Positions 35,964 through 44,867 of a DNA stretch of 64,000 nucleotides are shown here, in pieces. Source of the DNA: an uncultured Litoreibacter sp. (GTDB lineage: Bacteria > Pseudomonadota > Alphaproteobacteria > Rhodobacterales > Rhodobacteraceae); the NCBI GenBank assembly GCA_947492995.1, contig CANLOU010000002.1:558001-622000 (forward strand). The letters are read 5' to 3'. A program made the position numbers and the translations under genes. How positions within the stretch are numbered: position 1 is the stretch's first letter; each line of letters opens with the position of its first letter. The notes beneath the pieces were generated by a model. It made no database searches and was not told the origin of the DNA. It was given only the letters and a program-made list of their open reading frames with translations.

Positions 35964-37148
35964 CTATTGGCCGTCCGCTGAAAGCGCCAGCGCGATTGTG
36001 TGGCGGGCGATTACGGCGTCTTCATTTGTTGGGACCACAAGGACGTCGCAACGTGCGTCAACGGCATTGATGCGCAACTGTGCGCCTTCATTCGCGGCCG
36101 GATCAAGCGTGATGCCAAGCCAGCCAAGGCGGTCGCAGATGCCCGCACGGGTGCGCGCGGAATTTTCTCCGATACCTGCCGTGAAAATCAGCGCATCCAA
36201 GCCGCCAAGCGCAGGGATAAGCGCCGCAATTTCTGCCGCGGCTCTGTAACAGAACAAATCAATCGCGGTTTTTGCCCGTGGGTCGTCGCTCGCTTCAAGG
36301 TCTTGCATCGCGTTGCTTATCCCAGAGACCCCCAAAAGACCTGATTGCTGGTACAACAGTTTTTCGATGTCCGGCACGCTCATGCCGCGTTGCTGGACCA
36401 AATGCAGGATCACGCCGGGGTCAATCCGGCCGGACCTGCGCCCCATCACCAGACCGTCCAGCGCCGTGAAACCCATGGTCGTGGCGACACTCTTGCCATC
36501 CTTGATGGCACAAAGGCTGGCCCCATTGCCCAAATGCGCCACGATCACCCGACCACCTGCTTTAGCGCCAAGATGCTCGGGCAGCGTTGACGCGATGAAT
36601 TCGTAAGACAGCCCATGGAAGCCGTACCGAACCAAACCCTGTTCTGACAGGGCATGCGGCAGCGCGAAAATCTTTGCCAACGGGTCCTGCGTCGTGTGAA
36701 AGCTGGTGTCGAAGACGGCGACTTGGGGCAGGGCGGGGAATTGTGCTGCGATCAGTTTGACGGGCGCCAGATTATGCGGCTGGTGCAACGGGGCCAGCGA
36801 CGTCAGGTCAGTCAGGTCCGCCACAACCTGCGGTGTGATCCGCGCCGGAGACGTAAACGCCTGCCCGCCATGCACCACGCGGTGACCGACCGCGACGACG
36901 TTGTAGTTGGTCGCATGCGTTGCCAACCAGTCCAGCAACAGGCGGGCGACGTCTTCATGCGTGCTGCTGGCGTCCAACACCGGGATGGGCCAGGGGCAGG
37001 GCGCCGGAACGCTGACCGAGAACTCCGGCTGACGTTTCAGGCCGGTTGCCTTGCCGCGCAGGACGGGGGTCAACGGGTCGCTGACGGGGTGAAGCGCAAA
37101 TTTGAGGCTCGATGATCCAGCATTGATCGTAAGAATGACGTCGGTCAT
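35964..37148 (-). CDS. ackA: acetate kinase
   Basis: A 394-residue acetate/propionate kinase that interconverts acetyl phosphate plus ADP with acetate plus ATP. Signatures are INAGSSSLKF at the N-terminus, the middle VRYGFHGLSYEF, and GLVMGRRSGRIDPG plus FTAGIGENS at the nucleotide site. No phosphotransacetylase or phosphoketolase gene is adjacent within the window. Confidence 0.96.
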   Translation of the reverse strand: MTDVILTINAGSSSLKFALHPVSDPLTPVLRGKATGLKRQPEFSVSVPAPCPWPIPVLDASSTHEDVARLLLDWLATHATNYNVVAVGHRVVHGGQAFTSPARITPQVVADLTDLTSLAPLHQPHNLAPVKLIAAQFPALPQVAVFDTSFHTTQDPLAKIFALPHALSEQGLVRYGFHGLSYEFIASTLPEHLGAKAGGRVIVAHLGNGASLCAIKDGKSVATTMGFTALDGLVMGRRSGRIDPGVILHLVQQRGMSVPDIEKLLYQQSGLLGVSGISNAMQDLEASDDPRAKTAIDLFCYRAAAEIAALIPALGGLDALIFTAGIGENSARTRAGICDRLGWLGITLDPAANEGAQLRINAVDARCDVLVVPTNEDAVIARHTIALALSADGQ

Positions 37149-37211
37149 GGCGGGTCCTTGGGATGGCTGTGGTCGGGGAACAGTTCACTCAACACCGGCA
37201 ATCGGCAACCC

Positions 37212-37244
37212 GAAAAAGAAAAAGCCGCCCGAAATGGCGGCTTT
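37212..37244 (-). terminator. Rho-independent terminator of the DUF882 gene
   Basis: AAAGCCGCC (37221-37229) and GGCGGCTTT (37236-37244) form a perfect 9-base stem with a 6-base loop. Read on the minus strand it is followed by a T-rich run (TTTTTCTTTTTC), 25 bases beyond the stop of the DUF882 gene. Confidence 0.9.
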
Positions 37245-37268
37245 CATTGTGTCGTGGTGGCTGGTGGA

Positions 37269-37838
37269 TTACCGCCCCCAGCTGCGCACCACGCCGCAAT
37301 CCATATGCACGAAGTTGGACCCGGAATAGCGACCCACACCACCCGCAGAGCAGGAAGCGGCTGCCCGGGCCATCTGCCCGACGGAGCGCGACTTAAGCCG
37401 CAAATCAGCCGCCTGACCCTTCATATGCAGGGAATTCTTCGCAACGCCGCCGGACCGGGACCGCAGCATCGCGTTGGTTTTCGGGGACCGGTAGCCCGAC
37501 AGCAGCATGTAGGGCTCGTTCACCTTCATCAGGTTGTGGGCGGCGGACATGATGTCGATGGTGCGGGTGTCCATGTTGGTCGCGCTGTTCTGGCGCCAGT
37601 CGCGCATGAAGTAGTTCACTTCTTTCAGCGCTTCTTTGATGTACTCGCCTTCGATCCAGTAGATCATGTCAATGTTTTCGCCGGTCCGGCCGGAATACAT
37701 TTTGATCCGGCGCACGTCGCCCGCGCCACGCAAAAATCCGAACGCGTTGGAATACACTGGAGCCGCTGTCACTGCTGTTGCTGCAAATGCACCAAGCAGA
37801 GCGCGACGCGTCACGTTAGCGGAAGTAATCTCACCCAT
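37269..37838 (-). CDS. Tat-exported DUF882 (YcbK-like, M15-type) murein peptidase homologue
   Basis: A 189-residue protein with a Tat signal (VTRRALLGAFAATAV) and a metallopeptidase fold of the DUF882/peptidase M15 group. Zinc-type residues are seen in SLHMKGQAADLRL (His and Asp) and NFVHMDCGVVRSWG near the C-terminus. E. coli MepK (YcbK) of this family cleaves 3-3 cross-links in peptidoglycan. It is divergent from an L,D-transpeptidase that makes such links, so the two probably act on the same substrate. Confidence 0.88.
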   Translation of the reverse strand: MGEITSANVTRRALLGAFAATAVTAAPVYSNAFGFLRGAGDVRRIKMYSGRTGENIDMIYWIEGEYIKEALKEVNYFMRDWRQNSATNMDTRTIDIMSAAHNLMKVNEPYMLLSGYRSPKTNAMLRSRSGGVAKNSLHMKGQAADLRLKSRSVGQMARAAASCSAGGVGRYSGSNFVHMDCGVVRSWGR

Positions 37839-38140
37839 GAGTTTGCCTGTCCCGTAGCCCTAGACCGCTTACGCAGTCCTATTTTTGATCCCCAGATGGC
37901 CATCGTTATGGCACAACTTGATTCTTTGACCAAGAACACTCTCGGATAAAGGCGTTAAAAAGTCGGAAATGAGCAAAATTTCGCGCATTTTTCCCCTTTA
38001 CAGCGAGTGTGGTAAAATGGTGACCCAGCGGCAACGTGGGGGAAAAACCGTTAGCAGATACTCTATTGTGAATGGACTCTGCCTAACCACCCCAAAATAT
38101 AGGGGTACTGCATGATCGACTTGGTGTTTTTGGGGCCGCT
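37839..38140 (+). other. divergent intergenic region between DUF882 and L,D-transpeptidase genes
   Basis: These 302 bases hold no credible gene. They must contain two divergent promoters, but no clean -35/-10 pair with normal spacing stands out on either strand. AT-rich stretches lie near 37965-38010. Confidence 0.5.
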
Positions 38141-39751
38141 ATGACTGTTAAATTTGACCGACGCACAACTGTTAAAATGATTTCCGCGGGTGTTGCCGCG
38201 CTTACGCTGCCCGGTTTTGGTGTCGGACGTGCCGACGCGGCGGTGACCGCGTTGAAACAATCCATTGCCGAAGAGGCGTCTCGCGATGCCGATATCGCGG
38301 CCTTTTATCGTGCGCGCGACTTCAAACCTATCTTCGTCTCCAACGGCGACGGTCGCCGTCGCGGGGCGCTTCTCAAAGCGTTGGCAAGTGCGGATACGCA
38401 TGGCCTGCCAGCCGCAAAATATAATCCCGACGAGCTGAAATCGCTGTTCAAGGCCGCAAAGACACCGGCAGATCGTGGCCGCGTCGAAGTCGAAGCGGCG
38501 CGTCGCTTCCTGGATTTTGCCGATGCGATGCGCTCCGGTGTGTTGGACCCGCGCAAGGTCGATAGCGCTATTGTGGTGGATGTGCCGCGCTATGACCGCA
38601 CGGCGACGCTGGCCGCTTTTGCCAAATCCAGCCCGCAGGGCTTCATGAAAAAGCTCAATCCCCGCAAGCCTGAATATGTGCGCCTCCAAAAGGAGAAGCT
38701 GCGCCTTGAAAAACTGCTCGGCAAAGGCGGTTGGGGCGAAAAGGTATCGGCCAAGGCGCTCAAACCTGGCCAGACCGGCGGGGCCGTTGTCCAGCTACGC
38801 AACCGCATGATCCGCATGGGCTTTATGCGTAAATCGGCAAGCCAAGTCTACGATACGAACCTGCAAAACGCGGTCCAGCAGTTTCAGATCAACCACGGGC
38901 TGGCGCCCGACGGGGTCGCTGGTGCCGGGACAATTTCCGAAGTCAACAAATCCGTCCAGGATCGCCTGTCCCAAGTGCTCGTCGGGCTGGAACGCAACCG
39001 ATGGACGCCGCAGCCTCTCGAAAAACGCCATGTTTGGGTCAACCTGCCGGACTTCCACGTCCACATCATGGAAAAAGGCAAATCGACCTTCCGGTCGCGG
39101 GTTGTGATCGGGAAAAGCACCGAAGACCGCAAGACGCCCGAATTCTCCGACACAATGGAATTCATGGTCATCAACCCCAGCTGGTATGTGCCACGCTCCA
39201 TCGTGACAAAAGAATACCTGCCGATGATGAAGCGCAATCGCGGCGCGGCCGGTCAGTTGCAGATCATTGACCGCAAGGGCAGGTCCGTCAGCCGCTCAAG
39301 CATCAATTTTTCGCAATATACGGCAAAGAACTTCCCCTATTCGATGAAACAGCCGCCCTCCAAGGGCAACGCGCTTGGCTTGGTGAAGTTTATGTTCCCC
39401 AACAAGTACAACATCTATCTCCATGACACGCCGTCAAAGTCGCTGTTTGGCCGCGAAGTGCGTGCGTTCAGCCATGGCTGCGTTCGGGTCCACAAGCCGT
39501 TCGAATTCGCCTATGCGCTGCTAAAAGCGCAGGAAAATGACCCAGAAGGCTACTTCCAAAGCATCCTGCGCACCAAAGCGGAGCGCCGTGTCGATTTGCG
39601 TCAGCCAATGCCGGTCCATCTGGCGTATTTCACCGCATGGGTGGACGCCAAGGGACGCGCTCATTACCGCCGTGATGTATATGGTCGTGACGGGCAGATT
39701 TTTGCGGCTCTCAAGCAGGCAGGGGTTACCTTGGGCAGCGCGAAGGCCTAA
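38141..39751 (+). CDS. L,D-transpeptidase (YcbB/LdtD type)
   Basis: A 536-residue periplasmic enzyme forming 3-3 peptidoglycan cross-links. The N-terminus is Tat-like (RRTTVKMISAG). A scaffold domain follows, then a peptidoglycan-binding domain near 207-275 (GAVVQLRNRM; VQQFQINHGLAPDGVAG), and the YkuD catalytic domain near 300-500 with the active Cys in FSHGCVRVHKP. Size and order fit YcbB. It is divergent from the DUF882 hydrolase. Confidence 0.93.
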   Translation: MTVKFDRRTTVKMISAGVAALTLPGFGVGRADAAVTALKQSIAEEASRDADIAAFYRARDFKPIFVSNGDGRRRGALLKALASADTHGLPAAKYNPDELKSLFKAAKTPADRGRVEVEAARRFLDFADAMRSGVLDPRKVDSAIVVDVPRYDRTATLAAFAKSSPQGFMKKLNPRKPEYVRLQKEKLRLEKLLGKGGWGEKVSAKALKPGQTGGAVVQLRNRMIRMGFMRKSASQVYDTNLQNAVQQFQINHGLAPDGVAGAGTISEVNKSVQDRLSQVLVGLERNRWTPQPLEKRHVWVNLPDFHVHIMEKGKSTFRSRVVIGKSTEDRKTPEFSDTMEFMVINPSWYVPRSIVTKEYLPMMKRNRGAAGQLQIIDRKGRSVSRSSINFSQYTAKNFPYSMKQPPSKGNALGLVKFMFPNKYNIYLHDTPSKSLFGREVRAFSHGCVRVHKPFEFAYALLKAQENDPEGYFQSILRTKAERRVDLRQPMPVHLAYFTAWVDAKGRAHYRRDVYGRDGQIFAALKQAGVTLGSAKA

Positions 39752-39796
39752 ATCTTACAGGCGGCGCACCGCGCCGACTGACAAAAGAGGCCAGCC

Positions 39797-40858
39797 ATGG
39801 GTTACAAGATTTCCGACATCGCAACCGCGCTGGGCGCGCGGTTCGAAGGGGATGGTGCGTTTGAGGTTTCAAGCGCCTCTGAGCCGCAAACGGCAACCTC
39901 TGACGCATTGGCTTTGGCCATGGACGAGAAATATGCGCCCGGGCTGGCCCAAGGCGCGGCACAGGCGGCCATCCTGTGGGACGGGGCCGATTGGTCTTCG
40001 CTGGGGCTGAAATCTGCGATCTTCGTGCCAAGACCGCGCTATGCAATGTCCGGGCTGACCTCTTTGATGGATCCGGGTCCTGACATTGACGCAGGTATCC
40101 ACCCGACCGCCCTCGTTCATGAAACCGCCCGGATTGGCGATGGCGCAGCCATAGGTCCCTTTGTCGTCATTGGTAAACGGGCGACGATCGGCGCAAACGC
40201 CCGAATTGCGTCACATGCCAGCATCGCGGAAGGGTCAACAATCGGAGATAACGCATTGATATTACAAGGCGTTCGCATCGGGCATCACGTCAAGATCGGC
40301 GCGAATTTCATCGCGCAGCCCGGCTGTGTGATCGGCTCTGATGGGTTCTCTTTCGTCACGCCAGAAAAATCCGGCGTCGAAAACGTCCGCAAAAGCCTTG
40401 GCAGCCAGGGCGAGGCTGCGCAACAAAGCTGGACGCGCATACATTCAATTGGTGCCGTAACTATCGGGGATAACGTAGAAATTGGGGCAAACAGTGCCAT
40501 CGACCGGGGGACCATTCGCGCGACATCAATCGGCAACGGGACCAAGCTCGATAACCTCGTCCATGTGGGGCACAACGTCCAGATTGGCGAGGATTGTCTG
40601 ATCTGCGGCCAAGTTGGCATCGCAGGCTCGGCGCGTATCGGCAACCGGGTCGTCATGGCGGGTCAATGCGGGGTGAATGACAACATCTTTGTTGGCGACG
40701 ACGTCATTGCGGGCGGGGCGACCAAGATTTTCACGAACGCGCCCGCAGGCCGCGTTCTGCTGGGCTATCCTGCGGTCAAAATGGAGACCCATATCGAAAT
40801 GCAGAAGGCCGCCCGTCGCCTGCCGCGCTTTATGAAGTCCATGCAGCGGGAAAAATAG
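39797..40858 (+). CDS. lpxD: UDP-3-O-(3-hydroxyacyl)glucosamine N-acyltransferase
   Basis: A 353-residue lipid A biosynthesis enzyme that adds the second hydroxyacyl chain from ACP. The N-terminal uridine-binding domain is at about 1-100, then a left-handed beta-helix of hexapeptide repeats (IGDGAAIGPFVVIG; GVRIGHHVKIGAN), with the catalytic His in LVHVGHNVQIG. It is not in the usual lpxD-fabZ-lpxA cluster here but is followed by an ACP and a ketosynthase, so it may be a specialised paralogue. Confidence 0.92.
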   Translation: MGYKISDIATALGARFEGDGAFEVSSASEPQTATSDALALAMDEKYAPGLAQGAAQAAILWDGADWSSLGLKSAIFVPRPRYAMSGLTSLMDPGPDIDAGIHPTALVHETARIGDGAAIGPFVVIGKRATIGANARIASHASIAEGSTIGDNALILQGVRIGHHVKIGANFIAQPGCVIGSDGFSFVTPEKSGVENVRKSLGSQGEAAQQSWTRIHSIGAVTIGDNVEIGANSAIDRGTIRATSIGNGTKLDNLVHVGHNVQIGEDCLICGQVGIAGSARIGNRVVMAGQCGVNDNIFVGDDVIAGGATKIFTNAPAGRVLLGYPAVKMETHIEMQKAARRLPRFMKSMQREK

Positions 40859-40930
40859 GCCCTCGTAAAACCGACCAAACCCGCTTAAATGCTGCACGAC
40901 ACAGAATAATGAGACGCAAGGACCGATGAC

Positions 40931-41197
40931 ATGTCAGCCAGCGTAAAGGACCAAGTGATCGAAATCGTGGCCGAACAGGCGGTTTTGGACGTATCCGACA
41001 TATCAATGGACGCGTCGCTCGAAGACCTCGGCATCGACAGTCTTGGCCTTGTGGAAAGCATCTTCGCCATTGAAGAGGCCTTTGACATCTCGGTGCCCTT
41101 CAATGCCAACGACCCCTCTGAAAGCGATTTTGACGTCTCCAGCGTCGCCGCCGTGGTCACGGCCGTTGAAAAGCTCGTGGCGGAGCAAAAGGCGTAG
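40931..41197 (+). CDS. acyl carrier protein
   Basis: An 88-residue acidic four-helix protein with the phosphopantetheine serine S37 in LGIDSLGLVES. It lies between lpxD and a beta-ketoacyl synthase, 3 bases before the latter. This suggests an ACP dedicated to special acyl chains, comparable in role to AcpXL of rhizobia, rather than the housekeeping AcpP. Confidence 0.92.
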   Translation: MSASVKDQVIEIVAEQAVLDVSDISMDASLEDLGIDSLGLVESIFAIEEAFDISVPFNANDPSESDFDVSSVAAVVTAVEKLVAEQKA

Positions 41198-41200
41198 ATC

Positions 41201-42409
41201 ATGCACCGCGTGGTCATCACAGGGCAGGGCACAATCAACGCGCTCGCCACTTCCGCAGCTGACACCTTTGCCGCCTTCAAAGAAGGCAAATGCGGGATCG
41301 GCCAGCTCGACATCCGCGACGTGGATCGGCTGGCCATCACCATCGGTGGGCAGGTGCACGGCTACGACCCGCAAAAGGAATTCAACCGCCAGGAAATCGC
41401 GCTCTACGACCGGTTCACCCAGTTCACGCTCCATGCCGCGCGGGAGGCAATCGGCCAGTCCGGCCTGACCTTCACGGGCGATCTGGCGGCGAATGCGGGG
41501 GTCATCCTTGGTACCTCTGGCGGCGGGCTGAACACGCAGGACGAAAATTACCGCGCGGTCTACGAGGAAGGCAAAAACCGGGTCCACCCCTTCGTGGTGC
41601 CCAAGTTGATGAACAACGCCGCCGCTAGCCATGTGTCGATGCAATATAACCTCAAGGGGCCGTCTTTCACGGTCGCCACCGCCTGCGCGTCCTCAAATCA
41701 CGCCATGGGGCAGGCGTTCAACTTCATCCGCTCCGGTATGGCGCGGGTGATGGTCACGGGCGGGTCCGAATCCATGCTCTGCTTTGGCGGGGTGAAGGCG
41801 TGGGAGGGCTTGCGCGTCATGTCCAAGGACGCCTGCAGGCCCTTCAGCGCCAATCGCAACGGCATGGTGCAGGGCGAGGGCGCGGCGGTCTTCGTGATGG
41901 AGGAATACGAGCACGCCAAGGCGCGCGGCGCGGACATCCTTGCCGAAGTCATCGGCTTCGCGATGACGTCAGATGCCTCGGATATTGTGATGCCGTCCCG
42001 CCAGGGCGCGGCCCGCGCCATCTCTGGGGCCATGAAAGACGCCAGGATCAACCCGTCCGAGGTGGGCTACATCAACGCCCACGGCACGGGTACGGCGGCG
42101 AACGACAAAACCGAATGCGCCGCGGTCTCAGATGCGTTTGGGGCACATGCCGACAATCTGATGATCTCGTCCACCAAGTCGATGCACGGCCATGTCATCG
42201 GCGGGACGGGCGCGATTGAGCTGTTGGCCTGCATCATGGCGCTCAAAGACGGGGTGATCGCCCCCACGGTAAATTACGAGGAACCCGACCCCGAATGCGC
42301 CCTCGACGTGGTTCCGAACGAGGCCCGCGACGCGGACGTCAATGTGGTGCTGTCCAACGCCTTCGCCTTTGGTGGGCTGAACGCGGTGCTGGCCCTCAAA
42401 AAGGTCTAA
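41201..42409 (+). CDS. beta-ketoacyl-ACP synthase (FabF/KAS II-like)
   Basis: A 402-residue thiolase-fold condensing enzyme. The Cys-His-His triad is C162 in ATACASSNHAMG, His in NAHGTGTAAND and His in KSMHGHVIGGTGAIE. With the ACP and LpxD it forms a short acyl-chain operon. The C-terminal 4 bases overlap the convergent anti-sigma gene. Confidence 0.92.
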   Translation: MHRVVITGQGTINALATSAADTFAAFKEGKCGIGQLDIRDVDRLAITIGGQVHGYDPQKEFNRQEIALYDRFTQFTLHAAREAIGQSGLTFTGDLAANAGVILGTSGGGLNTQDENYRAVYEEGKNRVHPFVVPKLMNNAAASHVSMQYNLKGPSFTVATACASSNHAMGQAFNFIRSGMARVMVTGGSESMLCFGGVKAWEGLRVMSKDACRPFSANRNGMVQGEGAAVFVMEEYEHAKARGADILAEVIGFAMTSDASDIVMPSRQGAARAISGAMKDARINPSEVGYINAHGTGTAANDKTECAAVSDAFGAHADNLMISSTKSMHGHVIGGTGAIELLACIMALKDGVIAPTVNYEEPDPECALDVVPNEARDADVNVVLSNAFAFGGLNAVLALKKV

Positions 42410-43107
42410 AGCTGCGTTTGGAAATGGGCGGCGCTGCGCTGCACCAGATCGGCGTCTTCCCCACCTATCAGCAGGTAGGCAAATCTGCCGTCAGACCAAC
42501 TGGCGGCTTGCATCCCTTCCAGAACGCTCTGCGAGATGGATGACGCGTCGCCGGTGGTCTTGAAGATGCACAAGGCCATTGGGGTGCCGCCTTCCGACAG
42601 GTAGGCAAGTTGGATAAGCGGCTTTCCATTGAAACCCAGCTGCTGGCCGCGCTTGAACGTCAGTTCGGGGGGCGCAACGGCCGGTGACAGGTCGCGGCCC
42701 AGCACGGCGGACAATTCCGGTATCCGCGATGTGTCGCCATCGGCCTGGCTCAAAGTGTCCTCGACATACAGGGCTTGGTACACGGCGACATATTGCATCC
42801 ATCCGGACGTTTCGTGCGGCTTGCCCGACATCACAAAACCTAGGCCAAGCCCGATGGCCAGACAGGCGGCCATGGCCGCGCCCATCACGCCAAACCCGCG
42901 CGCGGGCGTCGTGGACGGCAATTCAAAGCTGGATGCGTCGGCCAAAATGGCGCCCGCCTGCGCGCGCAACTGGCTTTCATCAAACCGAAGCCCGTCCAGA
43001 CGGGCCGCAAGCTCAGGGCCTCCATCTTCTATCCGCGCTGTCAAAGCGGCATCGGCCTCTCCATCCAGGTAGGCCGTCAGCTCTTCGTCAGAGATATGTG
43101 TTGCCAT
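42406..43107 (-). CDS. membrane anti-sigma factor
   Basis: A 233-residue protein with an N-terminal cytoplasmic anti-sigma region (HISDEELTAYLDGEAD), one transmembrane helix near residues 73-92 (GVMGAAMAACLAIGLGLGFV), and a periplasmic domain. No zinc-binding Cys motif is present. It starts one base after the stop of the sigma factor gene, the usual pair arrangement. The ATG at 43107 is chosen over 43131, which lies inside the sigma gene. Confidence 0.87.
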   Translation of the reverse strand: MATHISDEELTAYLDGEADAALTARIEDGGPELAARLDGLRFDESQLRAQAGAILADASSFELPSTTPARGFGVMGAAMAACLAIGLGLGFVMSGKPHETSGWMQYVAVYQALYVEDTLSQADGDTSRIPELSAVLGRDLSPAVAPPELTFKRGQQLGFNGKPLIQLAYLSEGGTPMALCIFKTTGDASSISQSVLEGMQAASWSDGRFAYLLIGGEDADLVQRSAAHFQTQL

Positions 43108-43108
43108 T

Positions 43109-43615
43109 CTATCCAGTCTCCACGCCGTCATAACCCAATGTGTCGGCCAACTTTTTGCGGGCAGCCGCGAGGCGGCTCATGATCGTTCCAATTGGTATGT
43201 CCAAAATCTCTGCGGCGTCCTTGTAGCTGAACCCTTCCACATAGACGAGCATCACGGTTTCCCGCTGCGCCTCTGGAAGGGCCGCTACCTGAGATAACAC
43301 CTCACCCACGAATATATTCGCTTCTGCGGTCAGTCTCGGTGCGCCGACGTCGTCTGGCAGGTCAGTGTCATGCACTGAAACCACGCCACTTCCCTGTCTC
43401 ACAGCCTTGGCACGCAGATCATTCAGCCAGATACGCTGCGCAATTCTGAACACCCAGCGGTCCAAATGCGTTCCGGGTTGGAATTGCTCGGCCTTTTCCA
43501 AGGCGCGCAAACAGGCAGCCTGCGCCAAATCATCAGCAAGGTCGCGGCGACGCGCGAGAACCAAACAATAGCGCCAAAGCCGTGGGGAAATCTCAGCAAG
43601 CCCCGCCCGTACCAC
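43109..43615 (-). CDS. ECF-type RNA polymerase sigma factor
   Basis: A 168-residue sigma factor with region 2 near residues 10-75 (DLADDLAQAACLRALEKA; RWVFRIAQRIWLNDLR) and region 4 near 105-160 (ALPEAQRETVMLVYVEGFS; IPIGTIMSRLAAARKKL). The start is uncertain: GTG at 43615 is the first usual start codon, though the frame remains open a little farther upstream. It is held inactive by the anti-sigma encoded next to it; the signal is unknown. Confidence 0.9.
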   Translation of the reverse strand: MVRAGLAEISPRLWRYCLVLARRRDLADDLAQAACLRALEKAEQFQPGTHLDRWVFRIAQRIWLNDLRAKAVRQGSGVVSVHDTDLPDDVGAPRLTAEANIFVGEVLSQVAALPEAQRETVMLVYVEGFSYKDAAEILDIPIGTIMSRLAAARKKLADTLGYDGVETG

Positions 43616-43699
43616 GTCTTGTGCTGATGTTTTGCCAAACAGACGAATAGGGGCCAGTCCTTGTCTTACACTTTGTGACGATGCTGGCAGGGATAGGCG

Positions 43700-44710
43700 C
43701 TAAATTCCACCTGTCTTTGCGGAATGGGCGCCGCGCTCACGGTAAGGTGTGGTGTCATAATGTGCACGGTAGCATTTGGAAAAATGCGATGGCGAGGCAA
43801 AGCCGCAGGCCAGCGCCACGTTTATGACGCTCATATCGGTCTGCATCAGCAGGTTGCGCGCTTTTTGCAGCCGGATTTCCATGTAGTAGCGCTTTGGGCT
43901 GCGGTTCAGATAGCGGCGAAACAGTCGCTCCAGCTGGCGGGTGGACATGCCAACCTCTTTCGCCAGCAGGGAGGGGCTGATCGGCTCCTCGATATTGGTT
44001 TCCATCTCCTGGATCACGCGGCTGAGCTTTGGGTGGCGCACGCCGATGCGGGTCGGGATCGACAGGCGCTGCTGGTCCTGATCCGTGCGAATCGAGCTGT
44101 ATATCTGCTGGTCGGCCACCATATTGGCGACCTCTTCGCCCAGATCGGTGGCAATGATGTTGAGCATCAGGTCAATCGACGAGGTGCCACCGGCGGTCGT
44201 CATACGATTGCCGTCGGCGACAAAGACCGACTTGGTCAGTTCCACATCCTCGAATTCTTCGGCAAAGCTGTCCTGGTTTTCCCAATGGATCGTGGCTTTC
44301 TTGCCGTCCAGCAAACCGGCGCTGGCCAATGTGTAGCTGGCAGTACACAGGGCCCCGATCTTGACCCCACGCCGGGCCTCGCGCCGAAGCCAGTTCAGCA
44401 GCTTTTTGGATGTTGCGGCCTGCACATCAACGCCGCCGCACAGCATGATAATGTCATCGCGCTGCAATTCCGTCAGATCCATGTCCAGGCCATAGGTGAT
44501 CCCGGCGGAACAAACGGCGGTCTCGCCACCTTCACCGGCCAGCTTCCAGACATAGCTGTTGGGCACCATCCGGTTGGCGATGCGAAGCGCCTCAATGGCT
44601 CCGGCAAAGCTCAGCATGGTGAAGTTGTTCATCAAAACGAAGATGTAGCGGCCCGACGAGGCAACGGTGCCATCCTCCGGTCTGCCAGTGCTGGCGCTTG
44701 ACGTCGTCAT
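43700..44710 (-). CDS. GlxA-family AraC-type transcriptional regulator
   Basis: A 336-residue regulator. The DJ-1/PfpI-like (class I amidotransferase-like) domain fills the first 190 residues ([41 protein letters not shown]), followed by an AraC double helix-turn-helix ([41 protein letters not shown]). Family members control amine, betaine or amino acid catabolism; the target is not clear here. The ATG at 44710 has gggag 6 bases upstream. Confidence 0.9.
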   Translation of the reverse strand: MTTSSASTGRPEDGTVASSGRYIFVLMNNFTMLSFAGAIEALRIANRMVPNSYVWKLAGEGGETAVCSAGITYGLDMDLTELQRDDIIMLCGGVDVQAATSKKLLNWLRREARRGVKIGALCTASYTLASAGLLDGKKATIHWENQDSFAEEFEDVELTKSVFVADGNRMTTAGGTSSIDLMLNIIATDLGEEVANMVADQQIYSSIRTDQDQQRLSIPTRIGVRHPKLSRVIQEMETNIEEPISPSLLAKEVGMSTRQLERLFRRYLNRSPKRYYMEIRLQKARNLLMQTDMSVINVALACGFASPSHFSKCYRAHYDTTPYRERGAHSAKTGGI

Positions 44711-44867
44711 GTGCGGCTCCCAATCCACAGTCCTGTCCAAGACCTTCGCAAGTCCCCACGCGACAGTAGCCAACCCTTATCTGAGTTTTCGACATTGGCA
44801 AGCCCCGCAATGCGCTCTAAACAGGCCATTCCTTTATGAGACCGCTAACATGCAACGGAGAGCACGC

